DNA of 64,000 nt from Nemertoderma westbladi (taxonomy: Eukaryota; Xenacoelomorpha; Nemertodermatida; Nemertodermatidae). How positions within the stretch are numbered: position 1 is the stretch's first letter; each line of letters starts with the position of its first letter. The stretch spans positions 1 to 64,000 of the forward strand of contig JAUCBJ010001197.1 in the NCBI GenBank assembly GCA_032718475.1, read 5' to 3'. Under the pieces are notes generated by a model. The model ran no database searches, was not told where the DNA came from, and saw nothing but the letters and a program-made list of their open reading frames with translations. Made by a program: the position numbers and the translations under genes. This document shows positions 1-9,455 of this stretch, in pieces.

Positions 1-910
1 TTATACTAACTAAACTAACAAACCGCAAGGCCTACTTACCGAAATAAATTAACTTTCAGTTAAATACAATATACTTGTTTGCTCTGTAAAAATTTTAATT
101 AAAAACAATCCTGCCATTTAATATACCTAATTAGCATGGTTGCGTAAGCAGTATGAATTGGAATGAAATTGTGAAATAATTTATTTAAACTATTATGTAC
201 ATTTAGATTAAATAATAATACAGTAAGTTGGCCTACAGAAATAAACATTGATATTCGGAACAGTAAAACAATTATTTATTTCATTCATTCAACTAACCAG
301 AGAGACTCATAGCTCCAGTGAATATTAACATCCCGACGTTACTTTAGTAATAATATTAATGTCATTGAACCCGATACACACACACCTCCAATCAGCCAGT
401 TCAATGGAGAGTGAGTGAATGGATGGCTACTAGCAGCAGCAGCAGTCTGCCTCTTACAAGCAAGGCTGACTGAATACCTCAAGTGTTGCTGGGAATGAAG
501 CCAACTTGGATGTTAACCAATAAATGAGCAGTATTTAATGAGAATACATTTTTTATGCCGGTTTAATTACTTTAGATCAATTAAAGACACGATTATTAAA
601 GCAAATCACTTGAACTAATTAAAAACTATAATAGAATGGAGTATGCGGATTACATCTGTATATTTTTTAAGTATAATTATTGAAGTCTTATACTGTAAAA
701 CAATTAATTTCCTTTAAAAGGCAGGTTGAAAATGGTGTTTTTACCGTAATCAACTTAATTAACTAATTAACTGCTATTATCTTAGCTTCTCGAAGGCCAC
801 ACGGAAATTCTACTTGGAAAATTTCTAAACTTTTGCCATACAACATGTGTACCAAGTTTGGATAGATTTCATCAAAGATTGGCCGAGTTATTAACGTTTA
901 AAATTGAACA

Positions 911-956
911 CGACAGAACGACAGAACGACAGAACGACAGAACGACAGAACGACAG
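911..956. repeat. 8-bp microsatellite, about 5.75 copies
   Basis: The unit CGACAGAA is repeated head to tail with no visible mismatch. It lies inside an intron. Confidence 0.9.
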
Positions 957-1293
957 GTTGATTAATGGTACCACTACGCTAAGGCTCACTCACTTCGTGG
1001 CTCGCCCCACAATGACTCAATATTCGATATGTCATTAGTTTCCAATATTTAGTGACTTACATAGTTTAATTTAGTTTAACAGAAAATCTAATTAAATTCC
1101 AAAGCACATCACTGTTATTAGCTCACGGAAAAAATGTATGATTCTATGCCTTATGTAAATTACCAAAACTGTTGAATCAACTATATAATTTATTAAAATA
1201 CCGGTATATAAATGATAAACACTAACTCATAGAGCCGCCAGGCTCCTCTGGTTACTATCGCGGAAGAGGTCATGTCTCCGAAGCGAAGATCAT

Positions 1294-1402
1294 GAATGTT
1301 GGGGGAGGATTTATCGAGAACTAACATTCGGCCATCATAGTTTGGATGTTGGGGCAGGATTCATCTAGAACTAACATTCGGCCATCATAGTTTGGATGTT
1401 CG
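1294..1402. repeat. 50-bp direct repeat, two copies plus a fragment
   Basis: A 50-bp unit starting at 1294 is repeated from 1344 with a few mismatches, and a third copy is cut off after about nine bases at 1394. Both full copies contain the string ACTAACATTCGGCCATCATA. No coding content was seen. Confidence 0.85.
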
Positions 1403-1560
1403 AATATCGCGATTGTTGCCTCATCACCATGAGCTGTTACCGTTCGAGCACTGTAAATATTATGTTTAATGTACGTTTAAAGCTCAACAAATATTAACTG
1501 TCATAAAGTGTAAAATTGTAATAAATATTCGAGAACACTAAATTATTTAACATTGAGTAA

Positions 1561-1745
1561 GGCCGCGTTCACACTACCGAGTCAAAGTCAAAAGACAAAA
1601 TGTTAAATCACAAAACATGAAATTTAATTTTTTCTAGAATCCCCTTATATATTATATTAGGCCTATATAATGTATTATTATTTATTATTGCTAGCTAACT
1701 ATATTTATTTTATTTTGACTTTGACTCGGTAGTGTGAACGCGGCC
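1561..1745. mobile_element. MITE with 33-bp terminal inverted repeats (PIF/Harbinger-like)
   Basis: A 185-bp non-coding element has perfect 33-bp inverted termini at 1561-1593 and 1713-1745, beginning GGCCGCGTTCACAC. It is flanked by the trinucleotide TAA on both sides (1558-1560 and 1746-1748). A 3-bp TWA target duplication with G-rich termini is the usual signature of PIF/Harbinger Tourist-like MITEs. The interior is AT-rich with no transposase frame, so it would depend on an enzyme encoded elsewhere. The class assignment rests only on TIR and TSD form. Confidence 0.85.
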
Positions 1746-1748
1746 TAA

Positions 1749-1775
1749 CAATGACTCGGTAGTGTGAACGCGGCC
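1749..1775. repeat. Solo copy of the MITE right terminus
   Basis: These bases repeat the last part of the right terminal inverted repeat of the adjacent MITE (from GACTCGGTAG to CGCGGCC) and are again followed by TAA at 1776-1778. This may be a remnant of a second insertion at the same target or a slippage duplication of the element end. Confidence 0.8.
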
Positions 1776-1836
1776 TAAGGCAGCATCAGGATTTGAGAAA
1801 TACAATAATTTGAATCGCAGTAACTATGGAAGCAAT

Positions 1837-2241
1837 ATAGTAAAACACTACAGTTCAATTTATTTTGTGTAACATTATATATATGGCTCTATATTATAGT
1901 AAAACACTACAGTTCAATTTATTTTGTGTAACATTATATATATGGCTCTATATTATAGTAAAACACTACAGTTCAATTTATTTTGTGTAACATTATATAT
2001 ATGGCTCTATATTATAGTAAAACACTACAGTTCAATTTATTTTGTGTAACATTATATATATGGCTTTATATTATAGTAAAACACTACAGTTCAATTTATT
2101 TTGTGTAACATTATGGCTCTATATTATAGTAAAACACTACAGTTCAATTTATTTTGTGTAACATTATGGCTCTATATTATAGTAAAACACTACAGTTCAA
2201 TTTATTTTGTGTAACATTATATATATGGCTCTATATTATAT
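1837..2241. repeat. 59-bp tandem repeat, about seven copies
   Basis: The unit starts ATAGTAAAACACTACAG and recurs at 1837, 1896, 1955, 2014 and onward with almost no divergence. Two of the later copies lack an internal stretch of about eight or nine bases in the TATATA run. The near-identity of the copies points to recent amplification. It sits in an AT-rich intron and has no coding frame. Confidence 0.93.
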
Positions 2242-2766
2242 AGAATTGAGCAACTATAAGTAAATATTTATATTCAAAAAGTAGATATTTAAGAAATAAT
2301 AAATAATAATATTTTATTAATTAAATATAATATAAGATAAAACTAATCAAGATATTCTTACTTATGTAAAATTAAATTAGTAGTATTACCCACCTTGTTA
2401 AAGAGTTGTCAACAAGTACCCATTTGTGTAATTTCCAGGTTTTAGTATCGCTTTTCTGCCTCTATATATTTAAGATGGCTGATTTATCAAGACAATTACA
2501 AAGTATTTATTTGAAAACCATCACTAATTTTCAAATTCACAATATGGAAGAATAATAATATAGAAGAATCTATTATATGACAACGACACAGACCACACAA
2601 CTTTGAAACATAATAATAAATTTATTAAACGGAAATTAAAAAAAAAGTATTCAAGTTCGTGAATTAAAATTAAATAAAATCTACTATAGGAGTAAAAAAG
2701 TGTAAGAAAAGTAAGTTGAGTTTTTTTGTTGTTTTTTTATTATTATATTGGTTGTTTCTTTACTAG

Positions 2767-2893
2767 CGAGGCCAATCAAGGATCTAGATGACATTCGCAA
2801 CGCCATGTCGTCTCTATTCGAGATTCGTGATCAACAGATACCCATAGATATGACAATTCAACCGATTGAGGAAGCTTATTCAATACTAAACCG
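2767..2893 (+). CDS. DNAH5/8-like: Axonemal dynein heavy chain, exon A (stem region)
   Basis: This 127-nt internal exon is bounded by a pyrimidine-rich acceptor ending TTTACTAG and by a donor GTAAGG. It carries the last two bases of one codon, 41 full codons, and the first two bases of an Arg codon completed by the next exon. The peptide contains [13 protein letters not shown] and [16 protein letters not shown], which match the conserved stem (DHC_N2-type) region of outer-arm axonemal dynein heavy chains of the DNAH5/DNAH8 group. That protein is a force-generating motor subunit of cilia and flagella. The family assignment is firm; the paralogue is my best judgement from motif memory. There is no stop or frameshift. 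The rest of this very long gene (normally over 4,000 residues) lies outside the window or in unseen exons. Confidence 0.93.
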
Positions 2894-5087
2894 GTAAGGA
2901 TTTAATGGCTAGCTATAAGGGTAATGGTAGAGTAGAGTGGAGTGGGCTTCCCAAGGGAGAAGATTAGGCCATTTGTGATGGCGGGGGAAAAATATAAAAC
3001 TTTGCATTGTAAAACGTATTTTAGAAAAAAAAAAAATTTTACAGAACAGGCTATGTAGGATGGATGTCTTACAAATAATAATGGGCACGTTCGATAGCAC
3101 ATACCTAAATGTAAGGTTTTATAGCTGGTGGGCGACTCTGTTGGGCGACTTTGTTGGGCGACTCTGCTGGGCCACTCTGGTGGGCGACTCTGGTGGGCGA
3201 CTCTGATGTGCCATTCTGTTGGGCGACTCTGGTGGGCCACTCTGGTGGGCGACTCTGGTGGGCGACTCTGGTGGGTGACTCTGGTGGGCCACTCTGATGG
3301 GCCACTCTGGTGGGCGACTCTGACGTATCACTCTGGTGGGCGACTCTGGTTGGCGACTCTGATGGGCCACTCTGATGGGCCATTCTGGAGGCGACTCTGA
3401 TGGGCCACTTTTGTGGGCGACTCTGGTGGGCGACTCTGATGTGCCATTCTGGTGGGCAACTTTGTTGGGCGACTCTGCTGGGCCACTCTGGTGGGCGACT
3501 CTGGTGGGTGACTTTCGTGGGCGACTTTGTTGGGTGACTCTGTTGGGCGACTCTGATGGGCCACTTTTGTGGGCGACTCTTGTGGGCCTTTCTGATGTGC
3601 CACTCTGGTGGGCGACTCTGGTGGGCGACTTTATTGGGCGACTCTGTTGGGCGACTTTGTTGGGCGACTCTGTTGGGTTACACTGTATATTACAGAACAA
3701 TATTGCGTCCAATACACAAGTACTGAGCACTACGAATCGTTGATACCGTTATATATATTGCTGTATTTTTTTAGATTTGGTGTAACAACCAAATTAATTT
3801 ACTTATTTTTGAGGTACTGATTATTTTTGATGTATTTTGGTGGGCGACTCTGGTGGGCGACTCTGGTCGGGCAACTCTGGTGGGCGACTCTGGTGGGCCA
3901 CTCTGATGTGCCACACTGGTGGGCGACTCTGATGAGCCCCTTTTGTGGGCAACTCTGGTGGGCCACTCTGATGTGCCACACTGGTGGGCTACTCTGGTGG
4001 GCGACTTTATTGGGCGACTCTGTTGGGTTACACTGTATATTACAGGACAATATTGCGTCCAATACACAAGTACTGAGCACTACGAATCGTTGATACCGTT
4101 ATATATATTGCTGTATTTTTTTAGATTTGGTGTAACAACCAAATTAATTTACTTATTTTTGATGTACTGATTATTTTTGATGTATTTTGATGGGCGACTC
4201 TGGTGGGCGACTCTGGTCGGGCAACTCTGGTGGGCGACTCTGATGTGCCATTCTGGTGGGCGACTCTGGTGAGCGACTTTGTTGGGCGACTCTGATGGGC
4301 CACTTTTGTGGGCGACTCTGGTGGGCCACTCTGATGTGCCACTCTGGTGGGCGACTTTATTGGGCGACTCTGGTGGGCGACTTTATTGGACGACTCTGTT
4401 GGGTTACACTGTATATTACAGAACAATATTGCGTCCAATACACAAGTACTGAGCACTACGAATCGTTGATACCGTTATATCTATTGCTGTATTTTTTTAG
4501 ATTTGGTGTAACAACCAAATTAATTTACTTATTTTTGATGTACTGATTATTTTTGATGTATTTTGATGGGCGACTCTAGTGGGCGACTCTGGTCGGGCAA
4601 CTCTGGTGGGCGACTCTGGTCGGGCAACTCTGGTGGGCGACTCTGATGTGCCATTCTGGTGGGCGACTCTGGTGAGCGACTTTGTTGGGCGACTCTGATG
4701 GGCCACTTTTGTGGGCGACTCTGGTGGGCCACTTTTGTGGGCGACTCTGGTGGGCCACTCTGATGTGCCACTCTGGTGGGCGACTTTATTGGGCGACTCT
4801 GGTGGGCGACGTTGTTGGGCGACTCTGATGGGCCACTTTTGTGGGCGACTCTGGTGGGCCACTCTGATGTGCCACTCTGGTGGGCGACTTTATTGGGCGA
4901 CTCTGGTGGGCGACTTTATTGGACGACTCTGTTGGGTTACACTGTATATTACAGAACAATATTGCGTCCAATACACAAGTACTGAGCACTACGAATCGTT
5001 GATACCGTTATATATATTGCTGTATTTTTTTAGATTTGGTGTAACAACCAAATTAATTACTTATTTTTGATTAATTTTTTTTTTCAG
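2894..5087 (+). other. Intron between dynein exons A and B (2.19 kb)
   Basis: This GT-AG intron interrupts an Arg codon after its second base. From 2894 to about 3118 it is ordinary AT-rich sequence. From about 3119 it consists of the composite 13-bp repeat, and it ends in a T-rich tract and CAG at 5085-5087. Confidence 0.9.
3119..5070. repeat. Composite repeat: 13-bp minisatellite blocks plus a ~160-bp spacer in four copies
   Basis: Blocks of a 13-bp unit (consensus GGTGGGCGACTCT, variants such as GATGGGCCACTCT) alternate with a unique spacer that recurs at about 3673-3835, 4029-4191, 4405-4565 and 4936-5070. Each spacer starts near CACTGTATATTACAG and ends in a T-rich stretch. Because 13 is not a multiple of three and the unit contains few stop triplets, long open frames run through the array on both strands. 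Their peptides are only the unit read in rotating frames, so they are not genes. The last spacer runs directly into the splice acceptor of exon B. Confidence 0.92.
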
Positions 5088-5166
5088 TTACGAGTTACAT
5101 TTTAACGATGGTAACGCTGAGCGTGTTGATACCCTCGGTTACCAATGGCGGCAGTTACTGGCTCTC
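5088..5166 (+). CDS. DNAH5/8-like: Axonemal dynein heavy chain, exon B (stem region)
   Basis: This 79-nt exon follows a strong acceptor (T-rich tract, then CAG) and is followed by the donor GTAAGT. Its first base completes the Arg codon begun in exon A, and 26 full codons follow, so it ends in phase 0. The peptide includes YELHFNDGNAERVDTLGYQW, which continues the DNAH-type stem sequence directly after exon A; in DNAH5/8 relatives the equivalent part also reads AxxVDTLRYxW. Phase, order and sequence therefore all support joining A to B. Confidence 0.92.
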
Positions 5167-5319
5167 GTAAGTATAGAAGACTTTAGCTTGTTTGTATTAC
5201 AGAATCTACTAAAATACCTATTCTTTGTTGTTATTTTTGTTTTTATTTGTTATTACTTATGTTATTTATATTAGTTCTTTATGTAGTCAGCCATAGATTA
5301 ATATCATAGATAACGGGAA

Positions 5320-5340
5320 GGGGGGGGGGGGGGGGGGGGG
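5320..5340 (+). repeat. Poly-G tract of 21 bases
   Basis: An uninterrupted run of 21 G lies about 150 bp downstream of the exon B donor, preceded by GGGAA. Such long G runs are prone to slippage and can form quadruplexes; the exact length in the genome may differ from the assembly. Confidence 0.9.
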
Positions 5341-5769
5341 TCTTGACGCAAAGACGTAAATCCCATCTCGGCGAATTAACAATCTAATTATAAATTTAGG
5401 GAATGGACCGGGTTACAGTGGCAAGTTTTCTAACCAAAACAATAAACTAAAGTCAATAGCGCAGGTTACAGTAAACGTTTTTCTATAAATCAGCTATTAT
5501 TTGAGTTGATTTTGCCGTGAAGATAATTTATGATAGGCTCAGGAACCCCCATCCCTGCGGGACCAGATACTATGTTTCTGCAAGATTTACCAAAAAAATG
5601 CTCTTATAAGATTTCATCTTATCGGCCTAGTTTTGAAGAAATAACAAACTGTTATTTACCGAATATATAACTCAAATGAAATAAAATTCCAACAGGCTTT
5701 AGATGACCGAAAACCTCTTCAAATCAACTAACAACAACAAATATATTATAAGCAACCTTAGCGTTTATT
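5341..5769 (+). other. Unique intron sequence, no feature seen
   Basis: This AT-rich stretch lies between the poly-G tract and the 17-bp array. I see no open frame, repeat or element end in it. Confidence 0.7.
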
Positions 5770-7200
5770 TATAGCGACCCAGAACTTATAGCAACCCAGT
5801 ACTTATAGCGACCCCGTACTTATAGCAACCCAGTACTTATAGCAACCCAGTACTTATAGCAACCCAGTACTTATAGCAACCCAGTACTTATAGCAACCCA
5901 GTACTTATAGCAACCCAGTACTTATAGCAACCCAGTACTTATAGCGACCCAGTACTTATAGCAACCCAGTACTTATAGCAACCCAGTACTTATAGCGACC
6001 CAGTACTTATAGCAACCCAGTACTTATAGCAACCCAGTACTTATAGCGACCCCGTACTTATAGCAACCCAGTACTTATAGCGACCCAGTACTTATAGCAA
6101 CCCAGTACTTATAGCGACCCAGTACTTATAGCAACCCAGTACTTATAGCAACCCAGTACTTATAGAAACCCAGTACTTATAGCGACCCAGTACTTATAGC
6201 AACCCAGTACTTATAGCAACCCAGTACTTATAGCGACCCCGTACTTATAGCAACCCAGTACTTATAGCGACCCCGTACTTATAGCAACCCAGTACTTATA
6301 GCGACCCAGTACTTATAGCAACCCAGTACTTATAGCAACCCAGTACTTATAGCAACCCAGTACTTATAGCGACCCCGTACTTATAGCAACCCAGTACTTA
6401 TAGCGACCCCGTACTTATAGCAACCCAGTACTTATAGCGACCCAGTACTTATAGCAACCCAGTACTTATAGCAACCCAGTACTTATAGCAACCCAGTACT
6501 TATAGCGACCCAGTACTTATAGCAACCCAGTACTTATAGCGACCCAGTACTTATAGCAACCCAGTACTTATAGCAACCCAGTACTTATAGCGACCCAGTA
6601 CTTATAGCAACCCAGTACTTATAGCAACCCAGTACTTATAGCAACCCAGTACTTATAGCAACCCAGTACTTATAGCGACCCAGTACTTATAGCGACCCAG
6701 TACTTATAGCAACCCCGTACTTATAGCAACCCAGTACTTATAGCGACCCAGTACTTATAGCGACCCAGTACTTATAGCGACCCAGTACTTATAGCGACCC
6801 AGTACTTATAGCAGCCCAGTACTTATAGCAACCCAGTACTTATAGCAACCCAGTACTTATAGCAACCCAGTACTTATAGCAACCCAGTACTTATAGCAAC
6901 CCAGTACTTATAGCAACCCAGTACTTATAGCAACCCAGTACTTATAGCAACCCAGTACTTATAGCAACCCAGTACTTATAGCAACCCAGTACTTATAGCA
7001 ACCCAGTACTTATAGCAACCCAGTACTTATAGCAACCCAGTACTTATAGCAACCCAGTACTTATAGCAACCCAGTACTTATAGCAACCCGTACTTATAGC
7101 AACCCAGTATTTATAGCAACCCAGTACTTATAGCAACCCAGTACTTATAGCAACCCAGTACTTATAGCAACCCAGTACTTATAGCGACCCAGTACTTATA
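5770..7200. repeat. 17-bp minisatellite array, first segment
   Basis: The unit is ACTTATAGCAACCCAGT, with common variants CGACCCAGT and CGACCCCGT. About 84 units are present before the array is interrupted by a LINE at 7201. Variants are interspersed rather than blocked, which suggests repeated local duplication. Same-phase array resumes after both LINE insertions. Confidence 0.97.
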
Positions 7201-9455
7201 CTACTACTAGGATCGGCATGCTGCATTGCAGCTGCATTTTTAAGAATGCTGTGCCGGATTATCGACAAAATTGCACCGCCACAACTCCCTATCACCCATG
7301 ACATTTGCTAGATCATCCGCATCTTCAAGGCCAGTGTCCTTTAAGATGCGTCTCAAGAAAGTCATGGGCTGTCCACCATGCTTATTCACTCCATGAGGCT
7401 GCCAAAGTACAAGATTATGCACTGGTTGGTCCTCACGGCGAAAGCAATGTCCTGCAAAGCGGAGGCGATTTTGTTCTAGTGTCAAGCTTGGGGGATCCAA
7501 TGAGACACCTCCAATGTTATATAGTGTCTGGTTGGAGATGTGCACATTGTACTTGACACAATGAACCCGGCGTAGCATTCTTGTGAATGTGCCATCCAGA
7601 GATTTGGTGTCCTCAGCAGTTAGAGCCCAGCATGGACTCCCATAGAGGAGTACTGAAACTACTGCTGCTCTAAATAACCGGACCTTAAGTTTCCGATTAA
7701 TTCTCGGTGACTTCCAAATCCTGCGAAGCCTATTCAAGGCTGCCCATGCCTTTCCCTTACGTATTCGAAGGTCCTCACCTGACTTCCGGATCCATGATCC
7801 CAGGTAACAGAAGTCGTCCACATGCTCAAGCATACCATCCTTTGAGCTTATGCTCATCCGATCAGAGACTTGCTGAGGACTTTCAAAGTTAACTGTCAGA
7901 ATTTTGGTCTTTCTGGAGTTAATAAAAAGACCAACACTAGAAGCAGAATGTTCTAATGAACTGAGGAGCCGTTGGGCTCCCTCTAATGATTCTGAGAGTA
8001 CTCCTAGGTCATCAGCAAAGTCTAGATCAGTTAGGTACTTGGCAGGATTTCCTCGACTTCTGGAGCCAGTAGGTGGAGTTATCATCACCCCATCATCATT
8101 ATGATGATCTAAGGACATGCGTAGAACATAGTCAACCACAATAATGAACAAGAATGGTGCAAGTGTGTCTCCTTGGAGGACACCCCATAACACTTCAAAT
8201 GGTTCTGTGTCACCGTCAACAGTAGACACAAATGTTGTCGAACCATCGTATACTGATCTGATTGCTGCAATAATTTCATCAGGAATCCCATATAATGAAA
8301 GTATGCTGAACATACGTGAGCGAGAGACTGAATCAAAGGCCTTGAAGAAGTCAACAAAGATAACAGCCAGATGCCTGTCTTTCTTTTTTGATAATTCTTC
8401 AATTATCCTTCTAAGTGCCAAAATGGGCTCCATGGTCCCACGACCTTTACGGAACCCATTCTGATTTCCACGGAGCAGTCTCTCAATGGGATCCCTGATG
8501 CGATTTAATAGAATCCTATTGTATAGCTTTGCAGCAATCGAGATCAATGAGATTCCCCGAAAAGAACCATAGAGTGTTAGGTTGCTCTTCTTGGGAACTG
8601 GCACCAACTTATTTGTTTTCATTTCTTGTGGGACTCTTGTTGTTCGATACATGTCTACTATGATGGGATAGATGAGCTTTAAACACTCAGGTATTTTAAA
8701 GACCTCAGGGGGAACACCATCTACTCCACTGGCACGATTGGTCTTAATGCTCTTTGCAGCAGCCTTCACTTCTGCAAAGGAGATATCGCCAATGGGAATA
8801 TCTGGGAGTACAGACTCAGACACTTTTACTTCTATAAAGTTATCTGGCAATACCCTGTCATTATTGAGGAGCTTTTCAAAGTGGGCTTTCCAACCATTGA
8901 GGCGATCGGCTGGTGATTCAGCCTTAACCTTGGTGGTTGGTTGGCTTTTCCGCCCAGTAAGCAGATTGATCGATTTCCATGCCTGGGATGATTGCCTGCT
9001 GTCGTCAGCATCATTGATGGCATCAACCTGTTGGTTTATTAGCTCCTGTAGATTAATAGAGTACTGCCTGTTCAGGGACCTAGATGCAGCCTTAACTGCA
9101 TTCTTGGCCGCTAAAGTCTGTTTGAGTCGGGACTCTTTCTGCGCCTTATGAAGGTCGTTTCGGCACTTTTGAATTTTGTTGTCAGTCCAGGGGGCCCTGT
9201 TCCTGTTTCGAGGGTATACAGGAACTGTTTCTGCAGCTGCTAACTTAACTGCTTCTGTAAAGGCAGTATAGCCCTCACAGTGATCTGCCGCCTCAGAAGC
9301 AAGAGCCTCATACCTGTTACTCAGCTGTAGTGTGAAGATGGATCTCACACTCGGCTGTTGCAACAGAGAAGACCAGTCATGCCGCGGCAAGGCAGATTTC
9401 GTTGTTCTGCTAGCACGCAGACTGAGTCTTACCTTGGCCACAATAAGGCGGTAGG
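7201..9455 (-). mobile_element. 5'-truncated APE-type LINE inserted in the 17-bp array
   Basis: Non-satellite sequence replaces the array exactly between 7200 and 9456. On the minus strand it runs from a truncated 5' end at 9455 to a TAG-repeat tail (CCTAGTAGTAGTA) at 7201-7210. The array ends with CAGTACTTATA on the left and restarts with the same 11 bases on the right. This breaks the 17-bp phase and is best read as an 11-bp target duplication. The 3' UTR is only about 35 bases. The element encodes one long intact reverse transcriptase frame. Confidence 0.9.
7240..9441 (-). CDS. LINE reverse transcriptase (ORF2 C-terminal part, APE-type)
   Basis: The frame encodes 733 residues with no internal stop. 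Residues about 220-520 form a non-LTR reverse transcriptase: NRASGVDGVP near 235, the catalytic Asp in IFVDFFKAFD (D364), GVLQGDTLAPFLF near 420 and the active-site box FADD at 475-478. The C-terminal part has LLYGSPCW near 598 and RFAGHCFRR near 661, typical of RTE/L2/Daphne-like LINE proteins; I do not assign the clade. The first codon shown is GTG. The frame is open to the insertion boundary at 9455, where YRLIVAK resembles the residues just after the SDH motif that ends an APE endonuclease. The copy is therefore cut off at the end of its endonuclease domain and cannot move on its own. Intact catalytic residues imply recent insertion. It is antisense to the dynein gene. Confidence 0.9.
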   Translation of the reverse strand: MAKVRLSLRASRTTKSALPRHDWSSLLQQPSVRSIFTLQLSNRYEALASEAADHCEGYTAFTEAVKLAAAETVPVYPRNRNRAPWTDNKIQKCRNDLHKAQKESRLKQTLAAKNAVKAASRSLNRQYSINLQELINQQVDAINDADDSRQSSQAWKSINLLTGRKSQPTTKVKAESPADRLNGWKAHFEKLLNNDRVLPDNFIEVKVSESVLPDIPIGDISFAEVKAAAKSIKTNRASGVDGVPPEVFKIPECLKLIYPIIVDMYRTTRVPQEMKTNKLVPVPKKSNLTLYGSFRGISLISIAAKLYNRILLNRIRDPIERLLRGNQNGFRKGRGTMEPILALRRIIEELSKKKDRHLAVIFVDFFKAFDSVSRSRMFSILSLYGIPDEIIAAIRSVYDGSTTFVSTVDGDTEPFEVLWGVLQGDTLAPFLFIIVVDYVLRMSLDHHNDDGVMITPPTGSRSRGNPAKYLTDLDFADDLGVLSESLEGAQRLLSSLEHSASSVGLFINSRKTKILTVNFESPQQVSDRMSISSKDGMLEHVDDFCYLGSWIRKSGEDLRIRKGKAWAALNRLRRIWKSPRINRKLKVRLFRAAVVSVLLYGSPCWALTAEDTKSLDGTFTRMLRRVHCVKYNVHISNQTLYNIGGVSLDPPSLTLEQNRLRFAGHCFRREDQPVHNLVLWQPHGVNKHGGQPMTFLRRILKDTGLEDADDLANVMGDRELWRCNFVDNPAQHS

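Larger units (their letters stand above)
1..2766 (+). other. Intron of dynein heavy chain gene, 3' part
   Basis: This is the AT-rich stretch before the first recognisable dynein exon; it ends in a pyrimidine-rich tract and an AG acceptor at 2765-2766. I found no open frame with protein-like character. Apart from the small repeats, MITE and 59-bp repeat listed separately, it holds a short AGC microsatellite near 432-445 and otherwise no structure I can name. The intron starts outside the window. Confidence 0.8.

Noticed and set aside
2902-5070. Many open frames of 60-203 codons on both strands of the 13-bp composite repeat
   Set aside because: A 13-bp unit with few stop triplets leaves frames open on both strands; the peptides are the unit in three rotating frames.
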